A stretch of DNA of 48,892 bases from Cryomorphaceae bacterium BACL29 MAG-121220-bin8. GTDB taxonomy: Bacteria; Bacteroidota; Bacteroidia; Flavobacteriales; Flavobacteriaceae. A program made the position numbers and the translations under genes. A model generated the notes under the pieces. It worked only from the letters and a program-made list of their open reading frames with translations, did not search any database and was not told the origin of the DNA. The stretch lies in contig CAJJCV010000017.1 of NCBI GenBank assembly GCA_905182765.1, positions 1 through 48,892 on the forward strand. The letters are read 5' to 3'. This document shows positions 35,215-43,813 of this stretch, one piece after another. Every line of letters starts with the position of its first letter. The first letter of the stretch is position 1.

Positions 35215-36990
35215 TTAAAATATTTTAATTATTTCTTCCAAAGAGATTAGTTTAAAAATCAACTTGCCAAAAGGAGAAACATTAGGATCCTTACATGCAA
35301 ACAAGTCATTTACTAAAGATTCCTGTAATTTTACATTAATAGTTTCATTTGATGAAATCGATGAATATTTCGATAAAAGCTTAGCGATCAGGTCATTCAA
35401 AGTATGTGTAGCATTATCTTGACCATAATCTTTATTTCTTAAAAATTCCTGAAATAACTCAAGAATATGACTTTGATTTAAAAAAGGATGAATTCCAGAA
35501 ATTTCAATAACCTCTTCTCCAAATGAATTAAATTTAAAACCCAAATGAATCAATGGAGCCTCTATCAATTTAAGCATTCTAATTTCTTCTGAATTAAAAT
35601 CTAATTTAATAGGAAATAATAAAGTTTGAATTGGATTAACTTTATTAGAAAGTTCTTTTAAAAAATTTTCATATAAAATACGCTGATGAGCTCTTTTTTG
35701 ATCAATAATTATAATACCTGAACTAGTTTTTGTTATGATATATTTAGATTTTAACTGAAAAGCAGGAAAACTATTAGTTTTTAAAAGCTCAAGCTCATTA
35801 TTGATTTGATCTTGGTTATTTGACTCATCAAGATTTTTTAAATCAAAATCCTTGGTCTTTACAAGAACAGGCTTAGTTAAGTTTTCAAAAGGATTAAAAG
35901 CCTGGTTATAATCAACCTTTGGAATCGATACCTCTTTATTCTTGTACGAATAAGGTGTGTTTAAATTAATATTATTATCAAAATCGATTGTAGGGGTTAT
36001 GTTAAACTGACCCAAACTATGTTTAATTGAAGATTTTAAAATTGCATAAATAGACTGATCATTATCAAACTTTATTTCAGTTTTATTAGGGTGAATATTA
36101 ACGTCAATCGAGTTTAAAGGAACTTTAATTCTTAAGAAGTAAGATGGATACAAATTATCTTGTATCAATCCTTCGTACGCTGTTTTAACAGCATGATTTA
36201 AATGACTATTTCTAATATACCTATTATTGACAAAGAAAAATTGTGTTGATCTTGTTTTTCTAGAGAATTCAGGCTTAAAAACAAATCCACTAATTTTCGC
36301 TATTTCAGTTTCTTCATTTATCGGAATCAATTTCTGTTTCGACGATTTACCAAAAATCCTTATGATTCTTTCTTTGAAAATTGACTTGGAAAGATTAAAA
36401 ATCTCATTATTATTATTTGTAAAAATAAAATTAACATCATGATTAATTAATGCTACTCTGTGGAATTCATCAATAATATGTTTTAATTCCACATTATCAG
36501 ATTTCAAAAAATTTCTTCTTGCTGGAATATTAAAAAAAAGGTTTTTTACTGAAATAGAAGTTCCTTTTGATGAAACAACTTCAATTAGTGATTTTTCTTC
36601 TCCACTATTTAGTTTAATTTCAAAACCAAGTGAATTACTGGAGCCTTGGTTAGAAACAATACTCATGTGTGAAACTGAAGCAATGCTTGAAAGAGCCTCT
36701 CCCCTAAAACCCATTGTTTTAAGAGAAAACAAATCTATTGAGTTACGTATTTTTGAAGTTGTATGTCTGAAAAAACATTTTCTTAAATCTTCTTTATTCA
36801 TTCCAACCCCATCATCAATCACTTGAATAAGAGTTTTTCCAGCGTCTTTTATTATTAGTTTAATAGTTTTAGCTCCACTGTCAATAGAATTTTCAAGAAG
36901 TTCCTTTACAACCGAAGAAGGTCTTTGAACCACTTCACCAGCAGCAATTTGGTTAGCTACGCTATCCGGAAGTAATTTAATTATACTCAT
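35215..36990 (-). CDS. mutL: DNA mismatch repair protein MutL
   Basis: A 591-residue MutL, the ATP-dependent matchmaker of mismatch repair. The GHKL ATPase motifs are intact: ENSIDSGA (33-40), DDGVGM (59-64) and GFRGEAL (94-100). In the C-terminal domain, the endonuclease motif DQHA(X)2E(X)4E reads DQKRAHQRILYE (430-441), so His, Ala and the first Glu are replaced, and the end reads ACKDPNVSPFGK in place of a CPHGRP metal site. The nicking activity is therefore probably absent or altered. The linker (about 335-410) is Asn-rich. Confidence 0.95.
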   Translation of the reverse strand: MSIIKLLPDSVANQIAAGEVVQRPSSVVKELLENSIDSGAKTIKLIIKDAGKTLIQVIDDGVGMNKEDLRKCFFRHTTSKIRNSIDLFSLKTMGFRGEALSSIASVSHMSIVSNQGSSNSLGFEIKLNSGEEKSLIEVVSSKGTSISVKNLFFNIPARRNFLKSDNVELKHIIDEFHRVALINHDVNFIFTNNNNEIFNLSKSIFKERIIRIFGKSSKQKLIPINEETEIAKISGFVFKPEFSRKTRSTQFFFVNNRYIRNSHLNHAVKTAYEGLIQDNLYPSYFLRIKVPLNSIDVNIHPNKTEIKFDNDQSIYAILKSSIKHSLGQFNITPTIDFDNNINLNTPYSYKNKEVSIPKVDYNQAFNPFENLTKPVLVKTKDFDLKNLDESNNQDQINNELELLKTNSFPAFQLKSKYIITKTSSGIIIIDQKRAHQRILYENFLKELSNKVNPIQTLLFPIKLDFNSEEIRMLKLIEAPLIHLGFKFNSFGEEVIEISGIHPFLNQSHILELFQEFLRNKDYGQDNATHTLNDLIAKLLSKYSSISSNETINVKLQESLVNDLFACKDPNVSPFGKLIFKLISLEEIIKIF

Positions 36991-36996
36991 AGATTA

Positions 36997-37284
36997 TTAT
37001 TGGTAAAATATAGAAAGATCAAAGTCTATTATATAAAGAAATACAAAAACTAAAAACATAACAATAAAAATCAAAGTTTTAGAAATATTACTATTAGTTG
37101 AATTTCTATACATCAACCTATCTTCACCCCATTTAGATGAAACATCATAAGAACTTCTATTTCTATTTTGTTTTTGGTAGATCGAATCAAACTCATAAAT
37201 ATTGTTACAAGATTTATCTTTTAGATATCTCGTCTTATAATTAAATTTTTTGTTTTTATTGAGATTGAATAAATTTACTTTCAA
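36997..37284 (-). CDS. Small tail-anchored membrane protein (KKFNY family, flavobacterial)
   Basis: A 95-residue protein when started at the TTG at 37284. It has a conserved-looking basic motif KNKKFNYKTRY near the N-terminus, a polar middle, and one C-terminal helix FIVMFLVFVFLYIIDFDLSIF. I recall related small proteins beside mutL and the riboflavin synthase gene in flavobacteria, sometimes misnamed as a riboflavin synthase subunit; function unknown. The frame can be opened at an ATG at 37335, but a TACATTTG promoter lies between 37302 and 37309, and family-like sequence begins only after it, so TTG is preferred. It ends 6 bases before mutL. Confidence 0.65.
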   Translation of the reverse strand: MKVNLFNLNKNKKFNYKTRYLKDKSCNNIYEFDSIYQKQNRNRSSYDVSSKWGEDRLMYRNSTNSNISKTLIFIVMFLVFVFLYIIDFDLSIFYQ

Positions 37285-37301
37285 TTTATAATGTTTTAAA
37301 T

Positions 37302-37309
37302 CAAATGTA
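37302..37309 (-). promoter_or_regulatory. -7 promoter element TACATTTG for the small gene-mutL-rhomboid unit
   Basis: Exact TAnnTTTG on the minus strand, ending 17 bases before the TTG at 37284. It lies downstream of the ATG at 37335, which argues against that start. Confidence 0.45.
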
Positions 37310-37354
37310 CAAAATTGAGAATAAATTTTAATCAATTCATCTCATTCTAATTCA

Positions 37355-37362
37355 TATATTTG
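37355..37362 (+). promoter_or_regulatory. -7 promoter element TATATTTG directly before the DHH gene
   Basis: Exact TAnnTTTG ending 5 bases before the ATG at 37368; same spacing as at thrB and yebC. Confidence 0.55.
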
Positions 37363-37367
37363 AGTTA

Positions 37368-38384
37368 ATGAAATTTGAAAAAATTAAAAAACTTAAAGAG
37401 TTAATCAATGACAGTGAAAATATTGTTATTATTCCTCACACAAGTCCTGATGGAGATGCGATTGGAAGCTGTTTAGCTTTGTTTAACATGCTTAATTCAG
37501 TCAATAAGACGTGTTATGTAATTAGTCCAAATAAAGCGCCAGATTTTTTAAACTGGACGCCTGGTTACAACAATATAATTTATTATGATAGTGATGAAGA
37601 AAAATGTAGGGAATCGCTATTAAATTCCGATTTAATTTTCACTTTAGATTTTAATGATCTTAATAGAATTGGAGAACTCAATGAATTTGTAAAGAAATCA
37701 GGATCTAAAATAGTTATGATTGATCACCATCAGAATCCAAAAGATTATGCAGATTTGGTTTTTTCTGAACCCGAAACAGGTTCAACGTGCGAACTGCTCT
37801 ACGAAATATTTGAATCCATTGGTTTTGAAGATAAATTAAACAAAGACATATCATCATGCCTTTACCTAGGTATTATGACTGATACAGGATCTTTTCAATT
37901 TCCATCTGTTACATCAAGAACTCATGAGATAATTTCTAATTTATTTAATAAAAAAATTGATCACAATCTAATTTATAACAAGGTATACAATGATTCCTCT
38001 GTGAGTAGGCTAAAAATTTTAGGTGCTGCTTTGAATAGCTTAACTCATATTGAAGAATTAAATACTGTTTACATGTCACTAAATAGAGATGAACTAGAAA
38101 GGTTTAATTATAAAAAAGGTGATTCTGAAGGTATTGTAAATTATGGGCTTTCTCTTGAAGGAGTAGTCTTTTGTGCTATCTTTATAGAAGATGTAAATAA
38201 TATTAATAATGTAAAAATATCACTCAGATCAATAGGAACTTTTCCATGTAATGAATATGCTGGTAAAAATTTTTCAGGTGGAGGACACATTAATGCATCC
38301 GGAGGAAGATTTGAAGGAAATACTAAAAATGCAATTGAAAAATTTTTAAAAACACTACCTAAATACAAAGAAAAATTAATTTAA
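37368..38384 (+). CDS. DHH family bifunctional oligoribonuclease/PAP phosphatase (NrnA-like)
   Basis: A 338-residue DHH/DHHA1 phosphoesterase. [12 protein letters not shown] (23-34) and DHH (119-121, in MIDHHQNP) bind the two metals, [11 protein letters not shown] follows, and the C-terminal DHHA1 domain ends with [12 protein letters not shown]. The family degrades short RNA oligomers and often 3'-phosphoadenosine 5'-phosphate; nrnA would be the matching symbol, but the exact substrate is not certain. A TATATTTG element ends 5 bases before the ATG. The next gene follows after 4 bases, and is thus in the same operon. Confidence 0.92.
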   Translation: MKFEKIKKLKELINDSENIVIIPHTSPDGDAIGSCLALFNMLNSVNKTCYVISPNKAPDFLNWTPGYNNIIYYDSDEEKCRESLLNSDLIFTLDFNDLNRIGELNEFVKKSGSKIVMIDHHQNPKDYADLVFSEPETGSTCELLYEIFESIGFEDKLNKDISSCLYLGIMTDTGSFQFPSVTSRTHEIISNLFNKKIDHNLIYNKVYNDSSVSRLKILGAALNSLTHIEELNTVYMSLNRDELERFNYKKGDSEGIVNYGLSLEGVVFCAIFIEDVNNINNVKISLRSIGTFPCNEYAGKNFSGGGHINASGGRFEGNTKNAIEKFLKTLPKYKEKLI

Positions 38385-38388
38385 AGAA

Positions 38389-39477
38389 ATGAAAAAAAAT
38401 ATTTATTCAATAATTTTGTTATCTAGTTTGCTAATCTCATCATGCGTAAGTACTCATCCTGACTTGAATGATGGACTTTATGCTGATATTCAAACAAACA
38501 AAGGAGATATACTAATTAATCTTACATTTAAAGAAACACCTGTTACAGTTGCTAATTTTGTTTCACTAAGTGAAGGAAAAAACAAAGAAGTTAATTCCGA
38601 GTTTAAAGGTAAAAAGTACTATGATGGATTAATTTTTCATAGGGTTATTGAGAATTTCATGATACAAGGTGGTGATCCGTCTGGAACTGGTCGTGGAGGA
38701 CCTGGTTACAACTTCAAAGATGAGTTTAACGAAAATCTAATTCATGATTCTGCTGGAATATTATCAATGGCAAACTCAGGGCCTAAAACTAACGGCAGTC
38801 AATTCTTTATCACTCATAAGGAAACTCCATGGCTGAACGGAAAACATACTGTTTTTGGAAAAGTCATTAAAGGAATAGAGACAGTGGATTTAATTGAACA
38901 AAATGATACAATAAAAAATGTTTCAATTATAAGAAAAGGTAGAGAAGCTAGAGCTTTTAACGCTTCTAAAATATTCTCAAATCATTTTGAAGATGATCGA
39001 ATGATGGAGGAAAAAAAAATAGCATTAATTGAAGGCGTAAGAACAGGTAAAAAAACTGCACATGAATCTGAAAAGTCATATTCAAAGAAAACGAATACAG
39101 GATTAGAATACACTATAACTTATAAAGCAGATAGCTCAACAAAAGTTAATGATAGTAAAATCGTAATGACTCATTATGCAGTTTATTTCGAAAACGGTTC
39201 TCTATTAGATACTAGTATTTTAGAGATTGCGGAACAATATCAAACCGTAAATATTGTTAAAAAAAATCAAGGTGGTTATTCTCCAATTGAAGCTAAAATA
39301 GGGCCAGAAGATTCTATGATATCTGGTTTTAAAGAAGGGCTGAAACTTCTCAATGTTGGTGATAAAGCAACTCTTTTTCTACCATATTATCTTGCTTACG
39401 GTGAAATGGGTAGAAGCCCGCAAATACCACCTAAATCAAATCTGATTTTTGAAGTTGAAATTATTGAGTTGAAATAA
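38389..39477 (+). CDS. Cyclophilin-FKBP fusion peptidyl-prolyl isomerase lipoprotein
   Basis: A 362-residue protein with a lipoprotein signal (SLLISSC, Cys19). Residues about 27-185 are a cyclophilin domain ([56 protein letters not shown]), including the catalytic FHRVI arginine. After a linker, residues about 230-362 form an FKBP domain ([53 protein letters not shown]). Both are prolyl isomerases, here probably in the periplasm, anchored by lipid. It follows the DHH gene, the position where many gliding flavobacteria have the FKBP lipoprotein GldI; calling it GldI would be unsafe. Confidence 0.92.
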   Translation: MKKNIYSIILLSSLLISSCVSTHPDLNDGLYADIQTNKGDILINLTFKETPVTVANFVSLSEGKNKEVNSEFKGKKYYDGLIFHRVIENFMIQGGDPSGTGRGGPGYNFKDEFNENLIHDSAGILSMANSGPKTNGSQFFITHKETPWLNGKHTVFGKVIKGIETVDLIEQNDTIKNVSIIRKGREARAFNASKIFSNHFEDDRMMEEKKIALIEGVRTGKKTAHESEKSYSKKTNTGLEYTITYKADSSTKVNDSKIVMTHYAVYFENGSLLDTSILEIAEQYQTVNIVKKNQGGYSPIEAKIGPEDSMISGFKEGLKLLNVGDKATLFLPYYLAYGEMGRSPQIPPKSNLIFEVEIIELK

Positions 39478-39480
39478 TTA

Positions 39481-40527
39481 ATGAAATTTTTATCTATTTT
39501 ATTTAGATTAAAATCATTTTTACTTTGTGTATTAGTTTTATTATCATTTCAATTTATAATACGACATCCTGATATTATTGAAAGTTATTATTCTAATTTA
39601 GTTTACAAGAATATTTCTTATTATATAATATTGTTTTTTAATGAATTCCAATTTTCTTTTGGAGATTTTTTATACATATTTATCCCAATAGTTTTTTTCT
39701 TTAAACTTAAAAACACTAACACTAGAAGAAAAAACTTAAAGATTTGCTTTCAATTTTTATTTGGAATTTATGTGATTTTTAATATTCAATGGGGACTTAA
39801 TTACCATAGAATTTCACTAAAAGACAAACTAACAATTTCAAGAAATTACAGTCTAAATCAACTTAAAAACACTACACTTTATTTCATTAATAAAACCAAT
39901 GATATTCATAGAAAAATTTCAGACAATGATTCAATTTCAGTGAAATTTGAGAATTATCTTTTTCTTGAATCTTTGCAGTCGATAAAAAACTCTAGTTATA
40001 ACAAAAATCAAAAATTAAATCCAACTATAAAAAAATCTTTATTCAGTTTACCGCTTTCTTATATGGGTTTTAATGGATATATAAATCCTTTTACTCTAGA
40101 AGCTCATATCAACACTAATATTGCAAAATTAAATATACCCACTACAATTTGTCACGAAATCGCTCATCAACTAGGATATTCTGCTGAAAATGAAGCAAAT
40201 TATATAAGTATTGAAGCTACTCTAAATTCTAAAAATGAGTACGTAAATTATAGTGGAAGTACATTTGCATTAAAATACTTGTTAAACGAAATGTATTTAA
40301 ATGACAAAAAAACATATAATGAATTAATCAACAAAATTAATATAGGAGTGCTAAAGAATTATAAAGAAGTATCTGAAAATTGGAAAAGATATAAAAATCC
40401 CTTAGAGAAATACTTTAAAAAATCATATGATATTTATTTAAAAGCAAACAACCAAACTAAAGGAATAAAAACCTATAATTTGGTTGTTGATTTATTGGTT
40501 AATAAATATGTTAATTCAGAATTTTAG
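39481..40527 (+). CDS. DUF3810 family membrane protein, putative zinc metallopeptidase
   Basis: A 348-residue protein with three N-terminal membrane helices (about 12-27, 45-75 and 88-105) and a large soluble region. The motif HEIAH (225-229) followed by ENEAN (236-240) has the form of a zinc metalloprotease site (HExxH plus a downstream Glu), similar in look to M48 or M56 peptidases. The family is otherwise uncharacterised as far as I know. It starts 3 bases after the PPIase gene. The end overlaps the convergent BNR gene by 17 bases. Confidence 0.82.
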   Translation: MKFLSILFRLKSFLLCVLVLLSFQFIIRHPDIIESYYSNLVYKNISYYIILFFNEFQFSFGDFLYIFIPIVFFFKLKNTNTRRKNLKICFQFLFGIYVIFNIQWGLNYHRISLKDKLTISRNYSLNQLKNTTLYFINKTNDIHRKISDNDSISVKFENYLFLESLQSIKNSSYNKNQKLNPTIKKSLFSLPLSYMGFNGYINPFTLEAHINTNIAKLNIPTTICHEIAHQLGYSAENEANYISIEATLNSKNEYVNYSGSTFALKYLLNEMYLNDKKTYNELINKINIGVLKNYKEVSENWKRYKNPLEKYFKKSYDIYLKANNQTKGIKTYNLVVDLLVNKYVNSEF

Positions 40528-43500
40528 GAGCTCCTAATTGTTCTAACTCTTTACTTAAATTATTAACTGCTTTTATAAATTTTTCAACTCTTGGCGAAAT
40601 ATTATCCCATTGATTTTTTGCAATATTAAAACTATTCATATGGTGTTTAGTAGGACCATATGAATTGCCACTAATACTTCTTTTTGCTATAGAAATTCTT
40701 TCAGAAAAAAGAGGAATATCTTTTTCCATTATCTCTTTTTTTGATTTATTTCCGTAAATTAAAACATCAATTAAATTCATATTATCTTTTAGTTCGTTTA
40801 ATTTATTTAATATATCGGAATCAATATTTTTTATATACCTTAAAGTATTATCGAAACTAGATTGTTTTTTCTTAGACTTAATGTAATTAGAGATCATAAC
40901 AGATGACTCAATTTCAAATTTATTTAATTCTAATATGAATTCATCAATTTTAGAATTTAAAGGATTTTTTAATATATTTTCTCTAATTCTTTTAACATCA
41001 AATGCTTTACTCTTGGTTAATTCATTAACGCCACCCTGAACTAATTCTAAAAGGTGCACTGAGTATTTACCTGGTTTTACTGTAAGAGATAATCTAGACC
41101 ATCTAGAATTTAAATCCAGTATTGTTGGTAATGGTTTCGAAAGATTCCATGAAACTCTATTTATACCTTTTTTAGTTGAACCATTAATTCGATCTACTAA
41201 ACCTCCTTTATCATCTCTAATTTCCAATATTATTTTAGATTTAGTCTCGTTAATTTCCTTGTCCAATTCATCCCATCCTGCAAAAGGTATATCTTTATTT
41301 AGTTTGTCTAATTCTTTTTCTCTTTTAGATCTAACAGATTTTAAGGATTTGTATGAATCAGGTAAATTATAAGAAAATATAGCACCATAAGGTGGATTTT
41401 TAGATGTATAATAAGATGCTCCTTGACTTGAAGTTCCTGATCTAATCGGATTATATTGAAGTGCTTCTTTTACATCAAATAATACAACTTCATTACTATT
41501 TGATTTATTTAATTTTCTTAGAGAACTATAGTCATCTAATACATAAAATCCTCTACCAAACGTAGCCAAGACTAAATCATTTTCTCTTTTTTGAATTGCT
41601 ATATCTCTTACAGAAATTGTAGGCAATCCATTTGAAAATTTAACCCAATTATCTCCCTGGTTATTTGAAAAATATAATCCATATTCAGTTGCTAAAAAAA
41701 GAAGGTTTGGATCAATATGATCCTGAACAATTCGCCATACAAAAGTGTCTTCTGGTAATCCATTCATAATAGGCTTCCATGACTTGCCTCCATTAGAAGT
41801 CTTGTATAGATAAGGACTATAATCACCAAACTTATGATTATCTAATGCTACGTATGCAACTTCATCGTTATGAAGGTCTGCTTTTATATCGTTAACAAAT
41901 GAAGTATTAGGAACTCCAGAAAGCTCATCAACAGTCATAGACGTCCATTCTAAACCTCCATTTTTTGTTGTATGAATTAACCCGTCATCAGTTCCAGCAT
42001 ATAAAATATTCTCATTTAAAACAGATTCGCTCAATGAGGTTATTGTGTTATAAGTTGACATAGCATAAACATCCCAAGCCGAATCCCAACTTTGTTGTCT
42101 TCCCATTATTGGCAATGTTAATCTTTCTTCATTCTTTGTTAAATCTTTAGAAACTGGAGTCCAACTATCACCACGATCATCAGATTTCCAAACTCTTTGA
42201 GAACCAAAATATAAACGCTTAGGATCATGAGAACTTACCAGTATCGGAGAATCCCAATTAAATCTTTCGTAATCTTCGTTTAAACCAGAAAATGGCTTTA
42301 TAAAAACTGCTTCACCTGTTGTTCTATCAACTCTGTGAAGATTCCCTTGCTGAGACTGTGCATAAACTATATTAGGATTTCCTGGCTCAGTTGCAGGTTG
42401 ATGACCATCTCCTCCAAGAAGAACAAACCAATCGCTGTTTACAATTCCATTAGATCTAAATGTTCTGCTCGGTCCTCCCTGAGTATTATTATCTTGAGTT
42501 CCTCCATAAATATTGTAAAAGGGATAGGAATCATCTACAGCTAATTTATAAAATTGAGTCAAGGGAAGATTATTAACATATTTCCATGATTTAGTATCAT
42601 CAAAAGATTCATAAATTCCACCGTCTGTTCCAACGAGTAAATAGTTAGGATCGTTTTTCTTAAATGTAATTGAATGATTATCAGAATGTTTATTTCTTTC
42701 ATTCATTCTATAAAAAGTTTTTCCACCATCATCAGAAACTTGTACTCTTACATCCATTAAATATATTCGGTCGAAATGGTGAGGAGAGGCTACTAATTCT
42801 TGATAATAATGTGGCCCTGTAGCGCCAGAAACAGTGTCAGACATTTTATTCCAACTTTCACCTTTATTTGAAGATCTATACACAGCTCCTTTTCTACGCT
42901 CTAACTCTATTGCAGCATATAATACATCTGGATTTATTTCAGATATAGCCAAACCAATTTTACCCAGCTTTCCAATTGGTAAACCGGTTTTTAATTGTCT
43001 CCAGGAATCACCTCCATCTGTGCTTTTAAATAATTTAGTTCCTGGTCCTCCCCCAATATAAGCCGCAACATTTCTGTGTCTTTGCCATGTGGCAGCATAC
43101 ATAATATTTTCATCTCTAGGGTCTACAACTAAATCAGTTACTCCTGTCCACTCGTTTACACTCAAAACTAAGCTCCAACTGTCACCTCCATTGATAGATT
43201 TATAAAGTCCTCTATCACCACCACTAGACCAAAGCGGGCCTTGTGAGGCAACAAAAACAGTATTAGAATCATTTTTATTTACTATAATTTTTGAAATGTG
43301 CTCAGATTTACTTAAACCCTTATTTTTCCATGTTTTTCCACCATCTTTCGACTGAAATACTCCTTTTCCAATACCAACGTGTCTTCCTCCAACATTTTCT
43401 CCAGTACCCAACCATACCGTATTTGTATTGTTTGGGTCTATTGTAATACTTCCTGTTGAATAAAAAGACAGATCATCTGTAAGCGGTTGCCAAGTAGTTC

Positions 43501-43744
43501 CAGAATTAGATGTTTTCCAAACACCCCCCGAACCAACTGCCACATACCATTCATTTTCATTTTTAGGATTAATAGCTATGTCTGCAATTCTTCCAGACAT
43601 AAATGCAGGGCCAATACTTCTAAATTTCAGTCCCGAATAGATAGAAGATTCATTTTTAGTGTTTTTTTTATTTTTTTGTGAAAATGAATTTGTCATTGAA
43701 AAAACAAAAATCAAAGACAGAGTAATTTTTAGGATTTCTTTCAT
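40511..43744 (-). CDS. Exported BNR/Asp-box repeat protein (sortilin/VPS10-like propeller)
   Basis: A 1077-residue exported protein (signal peptide residues 1-22, ending SFS). About ten Asp-box repeats of the form SxDxGxTW are visible, for example SNSGTTW, KDGGKTW, INGGDSW, TDGGDSW, DDRGDSW, SNGGKSW and SNNQGDNW, together with the N-terminal FRSIGPAFMSGRIADIAINP segment. They build beta-propellers like those in sialidases and VPS10 domains, and such proteins are common in Bacteroidota under names such as glycosyl hydrolase. No sialidase catalytic set is evident to me, and no C-terminal type IX secretion domain is seen. It overlaps the convergent DUF3810 gene by 17 bases. Confidence 0.87.
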   Translation of the reverse strand: MKEILKITLSLIFVFSMTNSFSQKNKKNTKNESSIYSGLKFRSIGPAFMSGRIADIAINPKNENEWYVAVGSGGVWKTSNSGTTWQPLTDDLSFYSTGSITIDPNNTNTVWLGTGENVGGRHVGIGKGVFQSKDGGKTWKNKGLSKSEHISKIIVNKNDSNTVFVASQGPLWSSGGDRGLYKSINGGDSWSLVLSVNEWTGVTDLVVDPRDENIMYAATWQRHRNVAAYIGGGPGTKLFKSTDGGDSWRQLKTGLPIGKLGKIGLAISEINPDVLYAAIELERRKGAVYRSSNKGESWNKMSDTVSGATGPHYYQELVASPHHFDRIYLMDVRVQVSDDGGKTFYRMNERNKHSDNHSITFKKNDPNYLLVGTDGGIYESFDDTKSWKYVNNLPLTQFYKLAVDDSYPFYNIYGGTQDNNTQGGPSRTFRSNGIVNSDWFVLLGGDGHQPATEPGNPNIVYAQSQQGNLHRVDRTTGEAVFIKPFSGLNEDYERFNWDSPILVSSHDPKRLYFGSQRVWKSDDRGDSWTPVSKDLTKNEERLTLPIMGRQQSWDSAWDVYAMSTYNTITSLSESVLNENILYAGTDDGLIHTTKNGGLEWTSMTVDELSGVPNTSFVNDIKADLHNDEVAYVALDNHKFGDYSPYLYKTSNGGKSWKPIMNGLPEDTFVWRIVQDHIDPNLLFLATEYGLYFSNNQGDNWVKFSNGLPTISVRDIAIQKRENDLVLATFGRGFYVLDDYSSLRKLNKSNSNEVVLFDVKEALQYNPIRSGTSSQGASYYTSKNPPYGAIFSYNLPDSYKSLKSVRSKREKELDKLNKDIPFAGWDELDKEINETKSKIILEIRDDKGGLVDRINGSTKKGINRVSWNLSKPLPTILDLNSRWSRLSLTVKPGKYSVHLLELVQGGVNELTKSKAFDVKRIRENILKNPLNSKIDEFILELNKFEIESSVMISNYIKSKKKQSSFDNTLRYIKNIDSDILNKLNELKDNMNLIDVLIYGNKSKKEIMEKDIPLFSERISIAKRSISGNSYGPTKHHMNSFNIAKNQWDNISPRVEKFIKAVNNLSKELEQLGAPKILN

Positions 43745-43801
43745 AATCTAATTTTTTTACGATTAACTTAAATATAATTAATAATATCTATTTTTTCATT
43801 T

Positions 43802-43809
43802 TAAATTTG
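43802..43809 (+). promoter_or_regulatory. -7 promoter element TAAATTTG directly before rlmD
   Basis: Exact TAnnTTTG ending 4 bases before the rlmD ATG; predicts a leaderless or nearly leaderless mRNA. Confidence 0.55.
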
Positions 43810-43813
43810 CTGA

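Noticed and set aside
37285-37335. ATG start at 37335 for the small protein upstream of mutL
   Set aside because: The likely promoter TACATTTG lies inside this extension, and family-like sequence starts only after the TTG at 37284.
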